Shown in pieces: positions 54,455 through 63,095 of a stretch of DNA of 64,000 nucleotides; position 1 is the first letter of the stretch; each line of letters opens with the position of its first letter. The notes under the pieces are model-generated. The model saw only the letters and a program-made list of their open reading frames with translations, searched no databases and was not told the origin of the DNA. Source of the stretch: Variovorax boronicumulans (lineage in GTDB: Bacteria; Pseudomonadota; Gammaproteobacteria; Burkholderiales; Burkholderiaceae_C); the NCBI RefSeq assembly GCF_030812215.1, contig NZ_JAUSSG010000006.1, forward strand, positions 391,122 through 455,121. The letters run 5' to 3'. Made by a program: the position numbers and the translations under genes.

Positions 54455-54778
54455 TCAGACCTGTGACTCTGGAACGCGCACCCTCAGGCCATCGAGGGCT
54501 GCTGTCACGCTGAGCTGGCAGCTCAGGCGCGAGGTGGGTTGGCGCTCGGACGCGACGACTTCGAGCAGGGCGCTTTCCATGTCGTCGGGCGGCGGCAGCA
54601 GGTCGGCGAAGGCGTCGTCCACGTAGACGTGGCAGGTCGCGCAGGAGCAGCAGCCGCCGCACTCGGCGTCGATGCCGCGCACGTTGCCGCGGATGGCGGT
54701 CTCCATGACGCTGGCGCCGACCTTGGCGTCGACCGCGCGCGTGGTGCCGTCCTTGAGGATGTAGTGGATGGTGGGCAT
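54455..54778 (-). CDS. 2Fe-2S ferredoxin (adrenodoxin type)
   Basis: The 107-residue electron carrier has cluster ligands Cys40, Cys46 and Cys49 (C-x5-C-x2-C in CGGCCSCATC) and Cys87 in RLSCQL. It sits right after the ligase gene (gap 5 bases) and near the Rieske gene, so it probably feeds electrons to that oxygenase. No ferredoxin reductase is adjacent. Confidence 0.92.
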   Translation of the reverse strand: MPTIHYILKDGTTRAVDAKVGASVMETAIRGNVRGIDAECGGCCSCATCHVYVDDAFADLLPPPDDMESALLEVVASERQPTSRLSCQLSVTAALDGLRVRVPESQV

Positions 54779-54783
54779 GGGGT

Positions 54784-56229
54784 TCAGAACATGTCGAAGT
54801 ACTCGCGGTGTTCCCACTCGCTGACTTCGAGGTTGAAGCGGGCGATTTCCGCTTCCTTGATATGGCAGAGGTAGTCGATGAAGACCTTGCCCATCTGCGT
54901 GTTGAGCATCTCGTCGCGGCGAAGGCAGGCGAGGGCGTCGCTCAACGAGCGGGGCAGGTGCTCGGCGGGCGTTTCGTACGGGGCATCGGCGGAGGGACCG
55001 GGGTCGATGCTGTTGCGGATGCCGTCGAGCCCCGAGAACAGCTGCGATGCGAGGTACAGGTAAGGATTGGCCGTCGGCTCGCCCACGCGGTTCTCGATGC
55101 GCGAGGCGCTCTGGCCCACGCCGCCGAGCACGCGCAGCATCGCGCCGCGGTTGTCGCGCGCCCAGATCGCGCGGTCGGGTGCGAGCGAGAAGGGGCGGTA
55201 GCGCCGGTAGCCGTTGATCGTGGGGCTCGCGAGTGCGGCCGCGCCAGAGGCGTGCGCCTTCAGGCCGCCGAGGTAGTGCATGCCGATCTCGCTCAGGTCC
55301 TGGCCCTCGGCCTCTGGCATGAACGCATTCACGCCGTCGCTCTTGCGCCGCAGCGACTGGTGCAGGTGCCAGCCGCTGGACATCACGTTCGGAATCTTCG
55401 GCCGGCACATGAAGCTCGCATGCAGCCCGGCGCGTTGGCAGATCTGCTTGATCGCGCTGCGCAGCAGCACCATGGTGTCGGCGGGCATCACGCCGGCCGT
55501 GGGGCCGAAGGTCAGCTCGAACTGGCTCGGGCCGAATTCGATCTCGAGCGAGCGCAGCGGCAGGCCGAGCGCGACGAGGTTCGAGCGCAACAGCTCCATC
55601 AGCCCGTCGACGCGGTCGTAGCGCAGCTCGGTGAGGTACTGATGGCCGTGCGAGAGCAGCGACACGCGCGGCGGCTCGCCGGGCTGGCCCGAATCGGCCA
55701 GGCCCATGCGCGCATCGTCCAGCTTGAAGACGTGGAACTCGACCTCGAGGCCGGCGATGAAGTCGAGCCCGAACTCGTCGAGCTGGCGCACCGCGCGTTG
55801 CAGGATCTGCCGCGTCGCGAACGGGCAGGGCTTGCCGTCGGCCATGTAGGCGTCGCACAGGAGCCAGCCGGTGCGCGGCGCCCAGGGCAGCACCTTGAAG
55901 GTGGCGGGGTCGGCCACGATGGTGAAGTCCGCGCCGCCCTGCAGGCCCTCGATGGCGAAGCCGCCGCCCTGGGTGAACACCGGGAACACGGTCTTGTGCG
56001 AGGTGTCCTTGGCGAGCAGCGTGGAGGTGAGATTCACGCCCTCCCACAGCGCCGAGCGCGCTTCGGTGGCGACGAGGGTCTTGCCGCGCAGGATGCCGTG
56101 CTGGTCTGGCCAGGCGAAGCGCACGAGGTCGACCTCGCCGCTGTCGAGGCGGCGCACCAGTTCGCGCGCCTGTGCGTGCTGGTCGTCGGACCAGAGACCG
56201 AAGCGGTCGACGAATGTGTTGCTGCTCAT
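54784..56229 (-). CDS. Glutamine-synthetase-like ligase (probable gamma-glutamyl-amine synthetase)
   Basis: The 481-residue GS-fold enzyme keeps the metal and nucleotide motifs: Glu-x-Glu in AGLEVEFHVF, EIEFGPSQFELTFGP, SSGWHLHQSL with the GS His, and RIENRVGEPTANPYLYLAS. The N-terminal domain (DLVRFAWPDQHGILRGK) is like GlnA-relatives PuuA, IpuC and the aniline gene product AtdA1. These enzymes ligate amines to glutamate rather than make glutamine. Here it is between a Rieske oxygenase and a ferredoxin, suggesting amine conjugation before oxygenation. Confidence 0.87.
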   Translation of the reverse strand: MSSNTFVDRFGLWSDDQHAQARELVRRLDSGEVDLVRFAWPDQHGILRGKTLVATEARSALWEGVNLTSTLLAKDTSHKTVFPVFTQGGGFAIEGLQGGADFTIVADPATFKVLPWAPRTGWLLCDAYMADGKPCPFATRQILQRAVRQLDEFGLDFIAGLEVEFHVFKLDDARMGLADSGQPGEPPRVSLLSHGHQYLTELRYDRVDGLMELLRSNLVALGLPLRSLEIEFGPSQFELTFGPTAGVMPADTMVLLRSAIKQICQRAGLHASFMCRPKIPNVMSSGWHLHQSLRRKSDGVNAFMPEAEGQDLSEIGMHYLGGLKAHASGAAALASPTINGYRRYRPFSLAPDRAIWARDNRGAMLRVLGGVGQSASRIENRVGEPTANPYLYLASQLFSGLDGIRNSIDPGPSADAPYETPAEHLPRSLSDALACLRRDEMLNTQMGKVFIDYLCHIKEAEIARFNLEVSEWEHREYFDMF

Positions 56230-56239
56230 GGCGGCGTAC

Positions 56240-57571
56240 TCAGGCGGCGAGCCGTGCGGAGGCCCAGTCGGACTTCAGGCGCCGCGCGCGGTCGGCCTCC
56301 TGCCAGTAGGTCTCGGTGGCCGCTTCGTCGACCACGTGGCCGATGCCGTCGATGGAGGGCGGGCCGGTCAGCGTGCGGGCCTGGGCGGCGTCGATGAGCA
56401 TCGGCGCGGTCTCACCGGCCAGCGTCGCCTCGATGGCCTTCACCAGCGCGCGGCGGTAGGCAATGATTCCCTTGTCGGTGCTGCCCAGGTGTTCGCGTGT
56501 GCGGTCCTGGATGGCGCCCTGCGACTCCACCGCCCACTGGTCGTGCACGTTGATGTCGTCGCCCATGCCGGTGTAGGTTTCGGTCAACTGCTCGTCGATG
56601 CTGTAGCCGTAGTTGTTGCGCTTGTTCTTGCGCGAGGTGTAGTCGGGAAGCTCGTAGAGCTTCAGGCGCTGGTCGCGCATCTGCTCTTTGTCGACCGGGC
56701 CGGTGAAGCTGGTGAAGATGGCGTACCAGTAGCAGTGCGTGTCGTCGACCGGCACGTGCCACTGCGAGATCGTCATTTCCGCGCTCATCGGGATCACGAA
56801 AGCCTGCGGGAACACCACGTTGGTCACGCGCACGTGTGTCGTTTCTTCGGAGAGCTTGCGCAGCGCCTTCAGGCGGAAGCCGTAGTCGGTGGGCTCCACG
56901 CTGATCTCGGGCCGGTCGTACTCGCGCAGCACCTTGGTGATCGGCATGTCGGAGTCGGCCGAGGCGCCGCGGAACTGCTTGCCGTAGCTTTCCGACGTGT
57001 CCTCGTCCTCGAAGAAGCGGTGCAGGTACGAGGCGTGCGCGGGGTCGATGCCCACTTCGAGCGCCTGCAGCCAGTTGCATTCGAACAGGCCCTTGAACGC
57101 GAAGGTGTGGCTGTCGGGCGCGACGAAGCAATCGAAGTCGGGGAAGGCCGGGGGCTCGCCCTCGCCGATGTATGCAAAGACGACGCCGGCCTTCTCGACC
57201 ACCGGATAGGCCGACTGCTTGATGCGGCTGCACAGCTTGCTGGTGGAGGGTTCGGCGGGGGTTTCCAAGCAGTTGCCCTTGGCGTCGAACAGCCAGCCGT
57301 GGAAGGCGCAGCGGATGCCGCCGTTTTCGAGCCGGCCGAAGGCGAGGTCGGCACCGCGGTGCGGGCAGTCGCGGTCGAGCATGCCGAGCTGGCCGTTTTC
57401 GTCACGGAACAGCACGAAGTCCTGGCCCATGAGCTTCACCGGCTTGACAGGGCGCGGGCCCGCCAGTTCGTCGGTCAGGGCCACCGGCTGCCAGTAGCGG
57501 CGCAGCAGCTTGCCGGCGGGCGCGTCGCGTCCGACGCGGGTGATGAAATCGTTTTGCTCGGCGCTGATCAT
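56240..57571 (-). CDS. Rieske aromatic-ring/N-demethylating oxygenase, alpha subunit
   Basis: The 443-residue phthalate-dioxygenase-like oxygenase has a Rieske site with Cys69 and His71 (CPHRGADLAFG) and Cys88 and His91 (CAFHGWLFD), and mononuclear iron ligands His179 and His184 in GIDPAHASYLH. There is no beta subunit, as in the alpha-only phthalate/vanillate type. It is first in a minus-strand operon (Rieske, ligase, ferredoxin, ABC importer) and divergent from GntR. Substrate unknown; ring hydroxylation or N/O-demethylation are both possible. Confidence 0.9.
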   Translation of the reverse strand: MISAEQNDFITRVGRDAPAGKLLRRYWQPVALTDELAGPRPVKPVKLMGQDFVLFRDENGQLGMLDRDCPHRGADLAFGRLENGGIRCAFHGWLFDAKGNCLETPAEPSTSKLCSRIKQSAYPVVEKAGVVFAYIGEGEPPAFPDFDCFVAPDSHTFAFKGLFECNWLQALEVGIDPAHASYLHRFFEDEDTSESYGKQFRGASADSDMPITKVLREYDRPEISVEPTDYGFRLKALRKLSEETTHVRVTNVVFPQAFVIPMSAEMTISQWHVPVDDTHCYWYAIFTSFTGPVDKEQMRDQRLKLYELPDYTSRKNKRNNYGYSIDEQLTETYTGMGDDINVHDQWAVESQGAIQDRTREHLGSTDKGIIAYRRALVKAIEATLAGETAPMLIDAAQARTLTGPPSIDGIGHVVDEAATETYWQEADRARRLKSDWASARLAA

Positions 57572-57616
57572 CGTGCGGGCTCCATCGTGGGTGCTTCAGA
57601 AAGGGGTCTGCAGGCA

Positions 57617-57804
57617 TTGCATGCAACTGTATGCATTGTCTTGGTGATCCTGGATCCGGGTCAAACTTTCATCTGCGGTTTTGCCCTGTTTCGGGGCTCG
57701 AAGCGGTCTGGATCAGGGTTAACTCTGAGCATGGCGTGTGTTTTTGACACATGTTGTGCAGAAGTGCATGCAACAACCGAGCCAAGGCAAATAAGCTGCG
57801 TGCA
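57617..57804. promoter_or_regulatory. Multiple TGCATGCA-type sites between the Rieske and GntR genes
   Basis: TTGCATGCAA (57617-57626, perfect 10-base palindrome), TGTATGCA (57628-57635), GTGCATGCAAC (TGCATGCA at 57765-57772) and TGCGTGCA (57797-57804) recur in the 286-base divergent gap. FCD-type GntR proteins bind such TGNNTGCA/TGTATACA-like palindromes, so these are candidate sites for the GntR regulator. A TTGACA (57744-57749) could be a -35 for the GntR gene. Confidence 0.55.
57650..57726 (+). repeat. Imperfect direct repeat CTGGATC-GGGT-AA
   Basis: CTGGATCCGGGTCAAACTTT (57650-57669) and CTGGATCAGGGTTAACTCT (57708-57726) start 58 bases apart in the Rieske/GntR gap. It is a second repeated motif beyond the TGCATGCA sites and may bind another regulator, for example the nearby TetR. 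Confidence 0.45.
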
Positions 57805-57857
57805 ATGGCGGCCCCGTCTCCTAGAATCCGCTCATTCCCTGCTCCCGGCGCCTCCCG

Positions 57858-58592
57858 ATGGACTCTCAACAATCCCGCGTGCTCGTGCAACTGCGCGACT
57901 TGATCCTCAAGGGCGGATTCGTGCCCGGAGAGCGGCTGGCCGAGATCCCGCTCGCCGAGAAGCTCGAAGCCTCGCGAACCCCGGTGCGCCTGGCGCTCGC
58001 CAGCCTCGAGCACGAAGGTCTCATCGAACAATCGCCCAGCGGCGGCTACCAGATGCGTCGCTTCACTTCCCAGGAAGTGGCCGACGCCATTCGCGTGCGC
58101 GGCGTGATCGAAGGCTTTGCGGCGCGCCTCCTGGCCGAGGACGGCGCACCTCGCCAGCTGCTGCGCGACCTGAAGGATTGCCTGGACGCCGGCGACAGGG
58201 CGGTCAACAAGCCCACCATGGAAATCGACGACTACGCGGCCTACGTCGAGATGAACGACCGCTTTCACAAACTGATCGTCGAAGGCTGCGGCAACCTCGC
58301 GCTCAAGCGCGTGATGGACATGCTCGGCGGCCAGCCCTTCGCCGCGCCGAGCGCGATGCTGCCGATGCAGTCGTCGATGGAAGAGGGCCAGCAGTGGATG
58401 CGCCAGGCGCACCGCACGCACCACGCGATCGTGCAGGCCATCGAGCGCGGGCAGGGCTCGCGCGCGCAGGCGCTGGGCGAAGAGCACGTCGAGATCGCGC
58501 GCATGAACCTCGACTACGCGCTGGAGCGTCCCGAGCTCGCGGCCGAGCTGATGCCGGGCATCAAGCTGGTTTCCAAAGGGCGCAACGCCTGA
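57858..58592 (+). CDS. GntR-family (FCD) transcriptional regulator
   Basis: The 244-residue protein has an N-terminal winged HTH (LAEKLEASRTPVRLALASLE, residues about 32-51) and a C-terminal FCD domain (from about 80), with His-rich metal/ligand positions such as MNDRFHKLIVEGCG and AHRTHHAIVQAI. It is divergent from the Rieske operon, its probable target, and 88 bases before the TetR gene. Confidence 0.88.
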   Translation: MDSQQSRVLVQLRDLILKGGFVPGERLAEIPLAEKLEASRTPVRLALASLEHEGLIEQSPSGGYQMRRFTSQEVADAIRVRGVIEGFAARLLAEDGAPRQLLRDLKDCLDAGDRAVNKPTMEIDDYAAYVEMNDRFHKLIVEGCGNLALKRVMDMLGGQPFAAPSAMLPMQSSMEEGQQWMRQAHRTHHAIVQAIERGQGSRAQALGEEHVEIARMNLDYALERPELAAELMPGIKLVSKGRNA

Positions 58593-58680
58593 GTGGAACC
58601 GGTTGGTCTGCAACGAAGACTGGATGGTATTTCCGCACTCGCACCGTCTGATCGGCGACGGCCAAGACTAGAATTTCCGC

Positions 58681-59301
58681 ATGACCACCGCTGCCGCCCC
58701 CGCCAAGCCCTCGTTCAAGGAACAGATGCTGCAGGCACGCGAAGAGGCCATCGTGCAGACCGCGAATCGCCTGCTTGCCGAGAAGGGCTTCGAATCGATG
58801 ACGGTCGACGAAGTGGCAGCTTCCGTCGGCATCGCCAAGGCCAGCCTCTACAAGCACTTTCCCAGCAAGGAAGACCTCGCGGCCGCCGCGATGGTGCGCC
58901 TCATGCAGCGCACGCAGGATGTTCTGGCGTCGGTGCAGGCCGACCAGAAGCCCATCGACAAGCTGCGTGCGGTGGTGCGCTGGGCCATGGAAGCACAGCT
59001 GGCCGGCGAGATGCCCTCGCTGCCGCACCAGAACTCCATCTTGCGCGCTGCGCTGATGAACAACCGCGGATACCTCGACCGGCTGGTCGCGATCAGCGAC
59101 ACGCTCGGCGGCTGGATCCAGGCCGCTCAGGCCGATGGCACGCTGAACCCGAAGCTGCCCGCGATTGCCGTGCTCTATACGCTGTTCGCGCGCGCCTGCG
59201 ATCCGGTGCTCGGTTTCCTCAAGGCCGGTGGCTTGCAGAGCGATGCGGAAATCGTCGAGCTCGTGCTCGCTACCTGTTTCGACGGCCTGGCCTCGCGCTG
59301 A
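58681..59301 (+). CDS. TetR-family transcriptional regulator
   Basis: The 206-residue protein has an HTH at about residues 25-70 (ANRLLAEKGFESMTVDEVAA, then IAKASLYKHFPSKEDL) and an all-helical effector domain. It converges (7-base gap) on the amidase gene. It may respond to the same compound as the GntR regulator. Confidence 0.85.
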   Translation: MTTAAAPAKPSFKEQMLQAREEAIVQTANRLLAEKGFESMTVDEVAASVGIAKASLYKHFPSKEDLAAAAMVRLMQRTQDVLASVQADQKPIDKLRAVVRWAMEAQLAGEMPSLPHQNSILRAALMNNRGYLDRLVAISDTLGGWIQAAQADGTLNPKLPAIAVLYTLFARACDPVLGFLKAGGLQSDAEIVELVLATCFDGLASR

Positions 59302-59308
59302 ACGGGCC

Positions 59309-60802
59309 CTAGCCGTTGATGCCGCGCCGCGGCGTCACCACCGCTTCCACGACCGCGCCCACCGCCAGCAGCCGGTGATCGGTGTTGCCGATGCCGGCCA
59401 CCATCAGTCCGACCGGCGCGGTGCCCGCGTCATGGCAGGGCACCGAGAGCGCGCAGCCATCGAACAGGTTCACCACCGAGGGATTCCGCAGCATGCGGCC
59501 GTTGATGCGGTAGTAGGTCTCGTCGTCCTTGATCACCTCGGCGATCGGCGGAGCGACGTCGGGCGTGGTGGGCATCAGCATTGCGTCGTAGCCGGCGGCC
59601 GCGGCGTTGATCGAGCGGATGAACTGGCGGCGCAGCGCCTGCAGCTGCAGGTAGTCGGGCGCGGTGATCGTCTCGCCGGTCTTGATGCGCGCCAGCACCC
59701 GCGGGTCGTACTTGGCGGCACCCGTCTTGATGAATTCGCGGTGCCAGGCGTAAGCCTCCGAGGCGGTGATCATGCCGCGCGGGTTGATGGTCGGCGCCTT
59801 GGCGAACTCGGTCATCGGCAATTCGGTCACCGTGGCGCCTGCGGCCGACAGTTTCGAGAGCGCGGAGGCAAACGCGGCGGCAACGGACGGCGAGAGATCG
59901 TCCTGGAAGAAGGTCTTCGGCACCGCAAAGCGCAGACCGCGCAGCGAGATCGCCTTGGGCGTGCGCGGCAGTTCGCCGGCCAGCACGGCATCGAGGAGGG
60001 CGCAGTCTTCCACCGTCCACGCCATCGGCCCGGCCGAGTCGAAGGAGGTCGACAGCGGCATCACGCCATCCAGCGGAATGCGACGCTGCGTGGGCTTGAA
60101 GCCCACCAGCCCGTTGAGCGCCGCGGGAATGCGCAGCGACCCGCCGGTGTCGGTGCCGATGGCGCCGGCCGCCATGCCGTCGGTCACTGAGATGGCCCCG
60201 CCCGAGGTCGAGCCGCCGGGAATGCGCCCGGTCGCGCGGTCGTAGACGTTCTTCGGCGTGCCGTAGTTCGGGTTGATGCCCAGGCCCGTGTAGGCGAACT
60301 CGACCGTGTTGGTGCGCCCGATGACGATCGCGCCCGCGCGCCGCAGCCGCTCGACCACGATGGCATCGCGCTGGGCCGGCGGCTGGCCGACCAGCACCGT
60401 GGAGCCGCCGAGCGTGGTGATGCCGGCCTCGTCGAACAGGTCCTTCAGGGAGATCGGAATGCCGGAAATCGGCGAGGCGGACTCGCGGCCGCTTTTGCGC
60501 TCGGCGTCCAGCCGCGCCGCAGTACTGCGGGCCGACGCGGCGTGCACCTGGATAAAGGTGCGCGCGCCTTCGCCCGCGGGGTTCTGGATGGCGGCCAGCG
60601 CTTCTTCGACCAGTTGGCTGCTGGTCAGCGAGCCGGCTGCGAGGCGGCGCGACATCTCGGCCATCGAGAGCCGGCCCATGGCCTTGCCTCCGGCGGCGGA
60701 CGGCTGCGCCAGTGCCTTCGGCAGCACGGACAGCATGCCGACCGCCGCTGCGGCGCCGGCCGATTGTTGAAGGAATGTGCGGCGTTGTTGCGGCTGTGCC
60801 AT
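59309..60802 (-). CDS. Amidase-signature hydrolase with Tat signal
   Basis: The 497-residue amidase has a twin-arginine signal (QRRTFLQQSAGAAAAVGML) and the Lys-Ser-Ser triad at Lys120 (ISLKDLFD), Ser198 (GGSTSGG) and Ser222 (TDTGGSLRI); the 24-residue spacing of the two Ser matches the family. It hydrolyses amides in the periplasm. Located beside the amine pathway, it could release the amine taken up by the Liv-type importer. Confidence 0.88.
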   Translation of the reverse strand: MAQPQQRRTFLQQSAGAAAAVGMLSVLPKALAQPSAAGGKAMGRLSMAEMSRRLAAGSLTSSQLVEEALAAIQNPAGEGARTFIQVHAASARSTAARLDAERKSGRESASPISGIPISLKDLFDEAGITTLGGSTVLVGQPPAQRDAIVVERLRRAGAIVIGRTNTVEFAYTGLGINPNYGTPKNVYDRATGRIPGGSTSGGAISVTDGMAAGAIGTDTGGSLRIPAALNGLVGFKPTQRRIPLDGVMPLSTSFDSAGPMAWTVEDCALLDAVLAGELPRTPKAISLRGLRFAVPKTFFQDDLSPSVAAAFASALSKLSAAGATVTELPMTEFAKAPTINPRGMITASEAYAWHREFIKTGAAKYDPRVLARIKTGETITAPDYLQLQALRRQFIRSINAAAAGYDAMLMPTTPDVAPPIAEVIKDDETYYRINGRMLRNPSVVNLFDGCALSVPCHDAGTAPVGLMVAGIGNTDHRLLAVGAVVEAVVTPRRGING

Positions 60803-60883
60803 GTCTCTCTCCAGGGTGGGCCCGAGCCAGTCTACAGACCCTGTGCGACGAGACGGTAGCTGGCGGTTACGGCGGCGCCGCGG

Positions 60884-61690
60884 CTAGCGCACTTCGATCA
60901 GCAGGTCGGGGCGATAGCCTTCTTGCTCGCCGTTTCGCTTGTAGCCCAGCGGGTTGGCCACCACGCGGCAGCCGTCCTTCACATAGTCGAAGGCGCAGTG
61001 CAGGTGGCCGTGCAGCCAGAGCTGGGCGGACGGGAGCAATTCGTCGAGCGAATTGCAGAAGCCGGCGGTGCCGGGCGTCAGGCCGTATCGCGGATCGGCG
61101 CTCGCCAGCGTCGGCGCGAAGTGCGTGATGGCAACCGTGGTGCCGTCGAACGGCTCGGCCAGCGCCTGTCGCAGCCATGCCTGGCACACCAGCGCCTGCT
61201 CGCGCAGCGGGCCGGACAGGAAGATCTCGCCGTGGCGCCGGGTGGCCATCTTTTCCAGATAGAAATCGGCCGCGCGCATCGCCTTGCCGCGCTTCTTGAG
61301 CGCCTCGGCCAAGCCGTCGGTGGGCTCCACCAGCGCGTCGAAGTCGGCCCAGAGCGTGGTGCCGACGAAGCGGATGCCGTCGATGACGAGGGTTTCGCGC
61401 TCGAGCCACTGGATGCCGAGCTCCTCGCAGAGCGAGCGCAGCCGGTCGTGCGTCTCGTCGAAGTCGGCGTTGTCGTATTCGTGATTGCCCGGCACATAGA
61501 TGACGGGCACCGGCCAGCCGTTGCGGGGCGAAAAGCGGCCCAGGCCGAAATCGGTGTCTTCGAGGCGGGAGCCTTCCTGATAGGAGCCGATATCGCCGGC
61601 CAGGACCAGCATGTCGGCGCCCGGGATCGGCTCGGCGTGGAAGCGGGGATGGGACTCCAGGTGCAGGTCGGAGAGCAGTTGCAGCTTCAT
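60884..61690 (-). CDS. Calcineurin-like metallophosphoesterase
   Basis: The 268-residue protein has motifs LSDLHLESH (residues 6-14), VLAGDIGSY, VPGNHEYD, AITHFAP and WLHGHLHCAFDY, the standard dimetal phosphoesterase set. It is cytoplasmic, with no signal. The substrate (phosphodiester, nucleotide or phosphoprotein) is not evident. A stand-alone gene. Confidence 0.9.
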   Translation of the reverse strand: MKLQLLSDLHLESHPRFHAEPIPGADMLVLAGDIGSYQEGSRLEDTDFGLGRFSPRNGWPVPVIYVPGNHEYDNADFDETHDRLRSLCEELGIQWLERETLVIDGIRFVGTTLWADFDALVEPTDGLAEALKKRGKAMRAADFYLEKMATRRHGEIFLSGPLREQALVCQAWLRQALAEPFDGTTVAITHFAPTLASADPRYGLTPGTAGFCNSLDELLPSAQLWLHGHLHCAFDYVKDGCRVVANPLGYKRNGEQEGYRPDLLIEVR

Positions 61691-61753
61691 CGTCGGGCCA
61701 GTCTAGGTGAATTGCCCCATGCATGAAGCGCATAACGTCAGGGTTGTATTCCT

Positions 61754-61765
61754 AGGGAAAACCCT
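61754..61765. promoter_or_regulatory. AGGG-AAAA-CCCT palindrome upstream of the 57-residue gene
   Basis: AGGGAAAACCCT with 4-base arms, in the context CCTAGGGAAAACCCTTAAT, lies 52 bases before the small gene's ATG. A similar site, ATTAGGG-TAAC-CCCTAAT, lies upstream of the gene at 63096. Both are followed by TAAT and a GGCATC/GAGCATC element, suggesting a common regulator or promoter class. Confidence 0.5.
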
Positions 61766-61816
61766 TAATCTTGGAGCATCAACCACTCAGAGCACAGCCA
61801 TAAGCCGCGCAACACC

Positions 61817-61990
61817 ATGTTCAGCCTCCTCGCCCAAGTGGCCCGTTTCTTCCGTTCCTCCAGCGACAACGCACCGGCCAGCCACGCCGCCGCGCTGATG
61901 GAAAGCGCCGACGTCCGCGCCGGTCGCGGTGCGCATCACGCGCAGGAACTGCGCGCAGCCGCATCCGCCTGGCTCAGCGTCGTCCGCTGA
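61817..61990 (+). CDS. Small 57-residue protein of unknown function
   Basis: The ATG at 61817 opens a 57-residue frame ending at TGA 61988-61990: an amphipathic N-terminus (MFSLLAQVARFFRSSSDNAP), then an Ala-rich helical part ending AWLSVVR. It is too short for a standard ORF listing. Codon use is normal and an AGGG-N4-CCCT motif lies upstream, so it is probably real. It has no recognised domain. It converges on the LysR gene. Confidence 0.65.
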   Translation: MFSLLAQVARFFRSSSDNAPASHAAALMESADVRAGRGAHHAQELRAAASAWLSVVR

Positions 61991-62004
61991 TCGTCCAGCG
62001 CCGG

Positions 62005-62985
62005 TCAGTCGGGCACCTTCTGCCCGAGGATCGAGCCCGCGAAGGCTGCCGCGGCCGACCGCAACAGCGCGGTCCGCAGCCACTCATGCGCATGCCCGTG
62101 CTGGGCGCGCCGGTGCCAGATGGCATCCACGTGCACCGGGGGCTGGTCGAAGGGCAGGTCGCGCAGCACCAACTGGTCGTCGATGCCTGTCACGGTCACG
62201 AAGTGGCGCGGCAGCACGGTCAGGAGGTCTGAGTTGGCGACCACCCGGCCCGCCGTGAAGAACTGATTCACCGTCACCACAATGCGCCGCTCGCGCCCCA
62301 TGGCGCCCAGCGTCTGGTCGATGAAGCCGTAGGGCCGTCCCGAAAAACTCACCAGCAGGTGCCGCGCCGTGCAGTAGTCGTCCAGCGTGAGCGGCGCATT
62401 CGCGAGCGGATGGCCGCGGCGCATCACGCACACATATTGGCCCAGGTAGAGCCGCTGGGTCTCGAACGGCACCCCCACTCCCGATTGGCCTCGCGCCGCC
62501 AAGCTGGCGATGACCGCCGGGAAGTAGCCGATCGCCATGTCGACCTCTTCGTTCTCCAGCATCCGGCGCGGATCGCGGGTGGTCAGTGGGAGCACGCGCA
62601 GGGAAATGGCGGGGGCCTCCTTTTCGGCGATCTGCACCAGGCCGGGGATCAGCTCCGCCGCAGTGGCGTCGGCCATGGCCAGCAGGAAAGTCGTGTCGGC
62701 AGTCGCCGCATCGAATTCGCCTGGGGCCAGGGTGTGCTGCAGCTGGCGCAGTGCATCGCGCACGGTGGGCCAGAGCGCCAGGGCGCGTGGCGTGGGTTCC
62801 ACACCGGCGCCGGCGCGGCGCACCAGTTCGTCACCCATCACCTCCCGCAGGCGCCGCAGCGCATTGCTTACTGCGGGCTGGGTAATAGAGAGGTTGCGAG
62901 CTGCGCGCGTGAGGTTGCGCTCCGCCATCACCTCGTCGAAGACGCGAAGCAGGTTGAGGTCGAGCGTGCGAAAGTTGACGTCCAT
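62005..62985 (-). CDS. LysR-family regulator (LinR/NahR-like)
   Basis: The 326-residue protein has an N-terminal HTH RNLTRAARNLSITQPAVSNA (about 24-43) and a large effector domain in the NahR/LinR style. It is divergent from the membrane-protein gene at 63096; the 110-base gap contains ATTAGGG-TAAC-CCCTAAT, a candidate site. Target genes unknown. Confidence 0.87.
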   Translation of the reverse strand: MDVNFRTLDLNLLRVFDEVMAERNLTRAARNLSITQPAVSNALRRLREVMGDELVRRAGAGVEPTPRALALWPTVRDALRQLQHTLAPGEFDAATADTTFLLAMADATAAELIPGLVQIAEKEAPAISLRVLPLTTRDPRRMLENEEVDMAIGYFPAVIASLAARGQSGVGVPFETQRLYLGQYVCVMRRGHPLANAPLTLDDYCTARHLLVSFSGRPYGFIDQTLGAMGRERRIVVTVNQFFTAGRVVANSDLLTVLPRHFVTVTGIDDQLVLRDLPFDQPPVHVDAIWHRRAQHGHAHEWLRTALLRSAAAAFAGSILGQKVPD

Positions 62986-63029
62986 CAGCGATGTGAATGA
63001 TAAACATCAGAAAGATAAAGTAGCAAAGT

Positions 63030-63047
63030 ATTAGGGTAACCCCTAAT
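63030..63047. promoter_or_regulatory. ATTAGGG-TAAC-CCCTAAT palindrome
   Basis: A perfect 7-base inverted repeat with a 4-base centre, 45-66 bases from the starts of the divergent LysR and membrane-protein genes. It matches the AGGG-N4-CCCT motif upstream of the 57-residue gene at 61817. Confidence 0.6.
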
Positions 63048-63095
63048 ATCACGGCATCGGCACTCGTTGCCATTCATCCCCGGAGGGATCGCACC

